Positions 21,114-24,290 of a stretch of 24,290 bases of DNA are shown here, piece by piece (the first letter of the stretch is position 1; each line of letters opens with the position of its first letter). The notes under the pieces are model-generated. The model made no database searches and was not told the DNA's origin. It saw only the letters and a program-made list of their open reading frames with translations. The position numbers and the translations under genes are program-made. Origin of the DNA: UBA9676 sp036522155 (GTDB lineage: Bacteria; Actinomycetota; Actinomycetes; Streptosporangiales; Streptosporangiaceae); NCBI GenBank assembly GCA_036522155.1, contig DATDGI010000096.1, positions 1 to 24,290 on the forward strand. The letters run 5' to 3'.

Positions 21114-22061
21114 TCACACCGCTCCGAGCTGGCCGACCGGGTCGGCCCAGCCCGCCGCGCCACGGTCCGGACGGCGCGAGCCGCTGGCCTCGGCGCCCAG
21201 GCCGTCCGGCCCGATGGCCGTCCCCACCCCCGGGCTGGCCGCGCCATCGGCGGCCGCGGAGACACCGAGATGGGTGCGGGTGAATTCCAGGGCTTCGGCG
21301 AGATCGGCCAGCCTGGCCTCGCGGGTGGCCGCCCGGCGGGTGTTGACTTCCAGCACCACGGTGCCGGGATAACCGGCGGCAGCCAGTTTCGCCAGCAGCG
21401 GCGCGCACGGCTGGGCACCGCGGCCTGGCACCAGGTGCTCGTCACGGTAGGTCACGCCGGTGCCGTCGGCCATGTGGACGTGCACCAGCCGGTCGCCCAG
21501 GTCCTCGGCCATGGCCAGCGCGTCCGAGCCAGATACGGCCGTGTGCGAGAGGTCCAGGGTGACGTGCGGGAAGTCCATCAGGACCGGGTTCCAGTCCGGC
21601 GCGTACGGCGCCACCTCGGCGCCGCCCGCCCGCAGCGGGTACATGTTCTCCACCGCGAACACGACGTCGGTCTCCTCGCGCATCCGCGCCAGGCCGGGCC
21701 CGAAGTCGCGGGCGTAGTCGCGCTGCCACCGGAACGGCGGGTGAACGACCACGATCCGGGCACCCAGCTTCTCGGCCATCTCCTTGGACCGGATCAGCTT
21801 CTGCCAGGGCTCACGGCCCCACACCCGCTGGCTGATGAGCAGGCAGGGCGCGTGGATCGCCAGCACCGGCACCCCGTGGTAGTCGGCGAGCCGCCGGAGC
21901 ACGTCGACGTCCTGGCTCACCGCGTCGGCGGAGACCATGACCTCGATCCCGTCATAGCCAAGGCGGGCGGCGGCCTCAAAGGCGTCCGGTGCCCGGTCCG
22001 GGAAGACCGAGGCGGTAGACAGCGCGACAAGGGGCCTGGTGGCCTTGACGGCGGGCCTCAA
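21114..22061 (-). CDS. Xylose isomerase-like TIM barrel protein (sugar phosphate isomerase/epimerase family)
   Basis: The 315-residue protein reads as an AP-endonuclease-2/xylose-isomerase-type barrel: LVALSTASVFPD, GYDGIEVMVSADAVSQDV, PVLAIHAPCLLI, GARIVVVHPPFRWQ, VVFAVENMYP (metal Glu region), TLDLSHTAVSG, LVHVHMADG, and TVVLEVNTRRA. The conserved His/Glu/Asp residues at strand ends fit a divalent-metal isomerase or epimerase; the substrate is unknown. The last ~40 residues are low-complexity. The TTG at 22061 is taken as start: AGGAG lies 5 bases upstream and the barrel begins directly after, while the in-frame extension to 22220 is unlike any domain. It is divergent from radA and 105 bases upstream of the BKACE gene. 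Confidence 0.8.
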   Translation of the reverse strand: MRPAVKATRPLVALSTASVFPDRAPDAFEAAARLGYDGIEVMVSADAVSQDVDVLRRLADYHGVPVLAIHAPCLLISQRVWGREPWQKLIRSKEMAEKLGARIVVVHPPFRWQRDYARDFGPGLARMREETDVVFAVENMYPLRAGGAEVAPYAPDWNPVLMDFPHVTLDLSHTAVSGSDALAMAEDLGDRLVHVHMADGTGVTYRDEHLVPGRGAQPCAPLLAKLAAAGYPGTVVLEVNTRRAATREARLADLAEALEFTRTHLGVSAAADGAASPGVGTAIGPDGLGAEASGSRRPDRGAAGWADPVGQLGAV

Positions 22062-22113
22062 CGTGACTCCTTCCCCCCAGCGGACTGGGGCATTTACGCC
22101 CGGCCAGCTTATG

Positions 22114-22133
22114 CGGCCCGGCCCACCGGGCCG
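22114..22133. other. 8-bp GC stem-loop between the TIM-barrel gene and radA
   Basis: CGGCCCGG (22114-22121), loop CCCA and CCGGGCCG (22126-22133) form a perfect hairpin in the divergent intergenic region. It lies upstream of both genes, so it is not a terminator for either; it may be regulatory or chance in GC-rich DNA. Confidence 0.25.
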
Positions 22134-22230
22134 GTCACCACCGCGCCGAAAAGGGACGGCGGTGGCCGCTCTGGCCTGCCGGAACGACGCCGGTCCGGGT
22201 CGGCGCCACGGGACTGTCATACCCGGCCGC

Positions 22231-22236
22231 TAGCGT
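22231..22236 (+). promoter_or_regulatory. -10 box of a leaderless radA promoter
   Basis: TAGCGT fits TANNNT and ends 7 bases before the ATG at 22244. No SD site is present between. No convincing -35 was seen. Confidence 0.45.
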
Positions 22237-22243
22237 GCCGATC

Positions 22244-23653
22244 ATGAGGAAGTCCTCCACTCCGTCGGTGTACCGCTGTGCCGAGTGCGGCTGGCGCACC
22301 ACGAAATGGTCGGGCCGCTGCGGCGAGTGCCAAGCCTGGGGGACGGTCGAGGAGACCGCCGGGCCAGCGGTGGCCCGCCCCCGGCTCGGGCTGGCGGCGG
22401 CGCCGGTGGCGATTGTTCCCGCCGTCCCCATCACCGAGGTGGACGCCGGCGCGGCCAGCGTCCGGCCGACCGGGCTTGACGAACTCGACCGGGTGCTGGG
22501 GGGCGGGCTTGTCCCGGGCTCGGTTGTCCTGCTGGCCGGTGAGCCCGGCGTCGGCAAGTCCACGCTGCTGCTGGAGGCGGGCGCACTCGCCTCGGAGTCG
22601 GGGACCGTGCTGTATGTGACCGGCGAGGAGTCGGCGGCGCAGGTGCGGCTGCGGGCGAACCGGATCGGGGCGGTCGGGTCCCGCCTGTTCCTGGCCGCCG
22701 AGACAGAACTGTCGGCCGTGCTCGCCCACGTGGATGCCGTCCAGCCGCAGTTGCTGATCGTCGATTCGGTGCAGACCATCACCGCACCAGGGGTTGAGGG
22801 CACCCCCGGCGGGGTGACCCAGATCCGGGAGGTCACCGCGGCCCTGATGGCGCTGGCCAAGCAGCGGTCGCTCACCACGGTCCTGGTCGGGCACGTGACC
22901 AAGGACGGCTCCATCGCCGGGCCACGGGCGCTTGAGCACCTGGTCGACGTGGTGCTGCACTTCGAGGGTGACCGCCACGCGCAGTTGCGGATGGTGCGGG
23001 CGCTGAAGAACCGGTTCGGCCCGACCGACGAGGTCGGCTGCTTTGAACTGGGCGAATACGGGCTGATTGGGCTGCCCGACCCGAGCGGGCTGTTCGTCTC
23101 GCAGCGCAGCGCGCCAGTGCCGGGAACGTGCGTCACGGTGGCGCTGGAGGGCCGGCGCCCGCTGCTGGCCGAGGTGCAGACCCTGGTCGCCGCGACCACC
23201 CTGGAAATCCCGCGCCGGGTCACTTCCGGGCTCGACTCCGCCCGGGTGGGGATGGTGATGGCCGTCCTCCAGCGCCGGGCCGAAATCTTGATCGGCAAGC
23301 AGGACGTGTACGCGGCGACGGTGGGCGGGGTCCGGCTGACCGAGCCGTCGGTGGATCTCGCCATCGCGCTGGCCATGGCCAGCGCGGTCGCCAATCTGAG
23401 CATCTCCGGCTCGGTGGTGGCTATCGGGGAGGTGGGGCTGGCCGGGGAGGTCCGGCGGGTGCCCGGGGTGGCCCGACGGCTGGCCGAAGCCGAACGCATG
23501 GGTTTCCGCCGGGCCATCGTCCCGGCCGGAACGGCCGGCCTGCCCGGCGCTGACGGGGCGCGGGACGACCGGGCAACCGGACAGGGCACGCTGACCGAGG
23601 TCCGGGAAGTAGAGGACGTCCAGACCGCGATAGCGATCGCCCTGGCCAGCTGA
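22244..23653 (+). CDS. radA: DNA repair protein RadA
   Basis: RadA (Sms) is a RecA-like ATPase and DnaB-type helicase that promotes branch migration during recombinational repair. The 469-residue protein has the full layout: a zinc finger with Cys12, Cys15, Cys26 and Cys29 (YRCAECGW...GRCGECQAWGT); a RecA core with Walker A GEPGVGKS (99-106) and Walker B-type LLIVDSVQTI; the RadA-specific KNRFG motif (255-259); and a C-terminal Lon-protease-like domain (GGVRLTEPSVDLAIALAMASA, GEVGLAGEVRRVPGVARRL). The ATG at 22244 gives the family start; a GTG at 22235 would add three residues. disA, its usual downstream neighbour in many actinobacteria and Firmicutes, is absent here. Confidence 0.96.
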   Translation: MRKSSTPSVYRCAECGWRTTKWSGRCGECQAWGTVEETAGPAVARPRLGLAAAPVAIVPAVPITEVDAGAASVRPTGLDELDRVLGGGLVPGSVVLLAGEPGVGKSTLLLEAGALASESGTVLYVTGEESAAQVRLRANRIGAVGSRLFLAAETELSAVLAHVDAVQPQLLIVDSVQTITAPGVEGTPGGVTQIREVTAALMALAKQRSLTTVLVGHVTKDGSIAGPRALEHLVDVVLHFEGDRHAQLRMVRALKNRFGPTDEVGCFELGEYGLIGLPDPSGLFVSQRSAPVPGTCVTVALEGRRPLLAEVQTLVAATTLEIPRRVTSGLDSARVGMVMAVLQRRAEILIGKQDVYAATVGGVRLTEPSVDLAIALAMASAVANLSISGSVVAIGEVGLAGEVRRVPGVARRLAEAERMGFRRAIVPAGTAGLPGADGARDDRATGQGTLTEVREVEDVQTAIAIALAS

Positions 23654-23831
23654 CCAGCCGCCAGCCGCGGCCCACCAACCACGACCGGCAGCCAGCACGA
23701 CGGCCAGCGACCCCCCACTCGCGACCAGCAGCAACGACCAGACAGCGGGCGGAAACGGCTGCCCCGGCCACCATCAGCGCCCACTCGGCACTGTCTGGGC
23801 CGCCGGCTGGCTGTGGGATGATCCAGTCGTC

Positions 23832-24290
23832 ATGGCAACGGCAGGCCCTGGCCAGGTGGCGGCGATCCTGGACTGGTACGCGGCACACGCGCGTGATCTG
23901 CCGTGGCGGCGGCCCACCGCCACCCCCTGGGGCGTGCTGGTCAGCGAGTTCATGCTCCAGCAGACCCCGGTGGCCCGGGTGCTGCCCGCCTACCAGGCCT
24001 GGCTGGCCCGGTGGCCGGACCCCCCCGCGCTGGCGGCGGCCACGCCGGCCGACGCGGTCCGGCAGTGGGGCCGGCTCGGCTACCCCCGCCGGGCCATCCG
24101 GCTGCGTTCAGCCGCGCAGGCGATCACCGACCGGCATGGCGGGGAGGTTCCACGCTCGATCGAATCCCTGCGCGAACTGCCCGGTGTCGGGCCCTACACC
24201 GCGGCGGCGGTGGCGAGCTTCGCGTTCGGCCAGCGGCATCCCGTGCTGGACACCAATGTCCGCCGGGTGCTGGCCCGGATGCGGGCCGGC
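23832..24290 (+). CDS. mutY: A/G-specific adenine glycosylase (MutY family), 5' part
   Basis: The gene runs off the window end, so only 153 residues are seen. They match the MutY catalytic core: DLPWRRPTATPWGVLVSEFMLQQTPVARV (catalytic Glu before MLQQT, about residues 20-48), LGYPRRAIRLRSAA, the helix-hairpin-helix LPGVGPYTAAAVASFAFG, and PVLDTNVRRVLAR with the catalytic-region Asp. MutY removes adenine mispaired with 8-oxoguanine or guanine. Pro follows Gly-Tyr where many relatives have Tyr-Tyr/Tyr-Asn, a minor change. The iron-sulfur cluster and NUDIX-like C-terminal domain would lie beyond the edge. The ATG at 23832 fits the family N-terminus; no SD site is clear. It follows radA by 178 bases. 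Confidence 0.9.
   Translation, partial: MATAGPGQVAAILDWYAAHARDLPWRRPTATPWGVLVSEFMLQQTPVARVLPAYQAWLARWPDPPALAAATPADAVRQWGRLGYPRRAIRLRSAAQAITDRHGGEVPRSIESLRELPGVGPYTAAAVASFAFGQRHPVLDTNVRRVLARMRAG

Noticed and set aside
22135..23784. 549-codon and 505-codon minus-strand frames opposite radA
   Set aside because: RadA is unmistakable on the plus strand; the antisense translations are Ser/Arg/Pro-rich without motifs.
23738..23798. CCAGACAG...CTGTCTGG inverted repeat between radA and mutY
   Set aside because: Eight-bp arms 45 bases apart with no promoter or gene relation; expected by chance in a region rich in CCAGC-like words.
1..24290. CRISPR array, insertion sequence, prophage or tRNA genes
   Set aside because: I looked for regular repeats, transposase-like frames, terminal repeats and tRNA cloverleaf sequences and found none convincing by eye.

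Overview
The window reads as chromosomal DNA of a very GC-rich actinobacterium. The signs are third-codon-position GC bias throughout, frequent GTG and some TTG starts, 4-base stop/start overlaps, and several start codons placed 6-7 bases after a TANNNT-type -10 box with no Shine-Dalgarno (SD) site, an arrangement common in this phylum. Gene content fits: RadA/MutY, a BlaI/M56 pair, and an Rv0474-HBHA-DUF2516-like block as in Mycobacterium. No rRNA, tRNA, CRISPR array, transposase or phage gene was seen.

Layout. (1) 130-5001: purine operon purD-ltrA-purB-purC, with a multi-spanning LtrA-type membrane protein between purD and purB. (2) 5002-6643: a long leader and murA. (3) 6644-8268: an unnamed regulator with a GGDEF-like fold and a C-terminal winged helix, preceded by a 12-bp perfect palindrome. 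(4) 8300-9943, minus strand: a macro-domain protein followed by a histidinol-phosphate/aromatic aminotransferase. (5) 9985-11320: the C-terminal remnant of a thioredoxin-like gene, then transaldolase. (6) 11330-15580: a divergent locus with a SAM methyltransferase on the minus strand and ArsR-rhodanese, MBL-rhodanese-rhodanese and MFS transporter genes on the plus strand, separated by two near-identical operator copies. (7) 15692-17017: BlaI-type repressor and M56 metallopeptidase. (8) 17024-22061, minus strand: AlaX-like tRNA-editing protein, DUF2516 membrane protein, short HBHA-like protein, Xre-type regulator, Rhizobium-type asparaginase, BKACE (DUF849) enzyme and a xylose-isomerase-like TIM barrel. 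(9) 22231-24290: radA and the 5' part of a MutY-type glycosylase gene that runs off the window; disA, often found after radA, is not between them.

The best candidate for an under-described system is region 6. Its domain content (rhodanese-fused ArsR, a CstB-like MBL protein with one Cys-less and one Cys-containing rhodanese domain, and a transporter) suggests reactive-sulfur sensing and detoxification, and the shared operators appear to bring a Cys-rich methyltransferase under the same control. That function is inference; the domain order, motifs and repeats are visible in the sequence. Other notable points are the repeated leaderless promoter geometry at about seven genes, the triple TTGCAAGCA operator before the Xre regulator, and the redoxin remnant.
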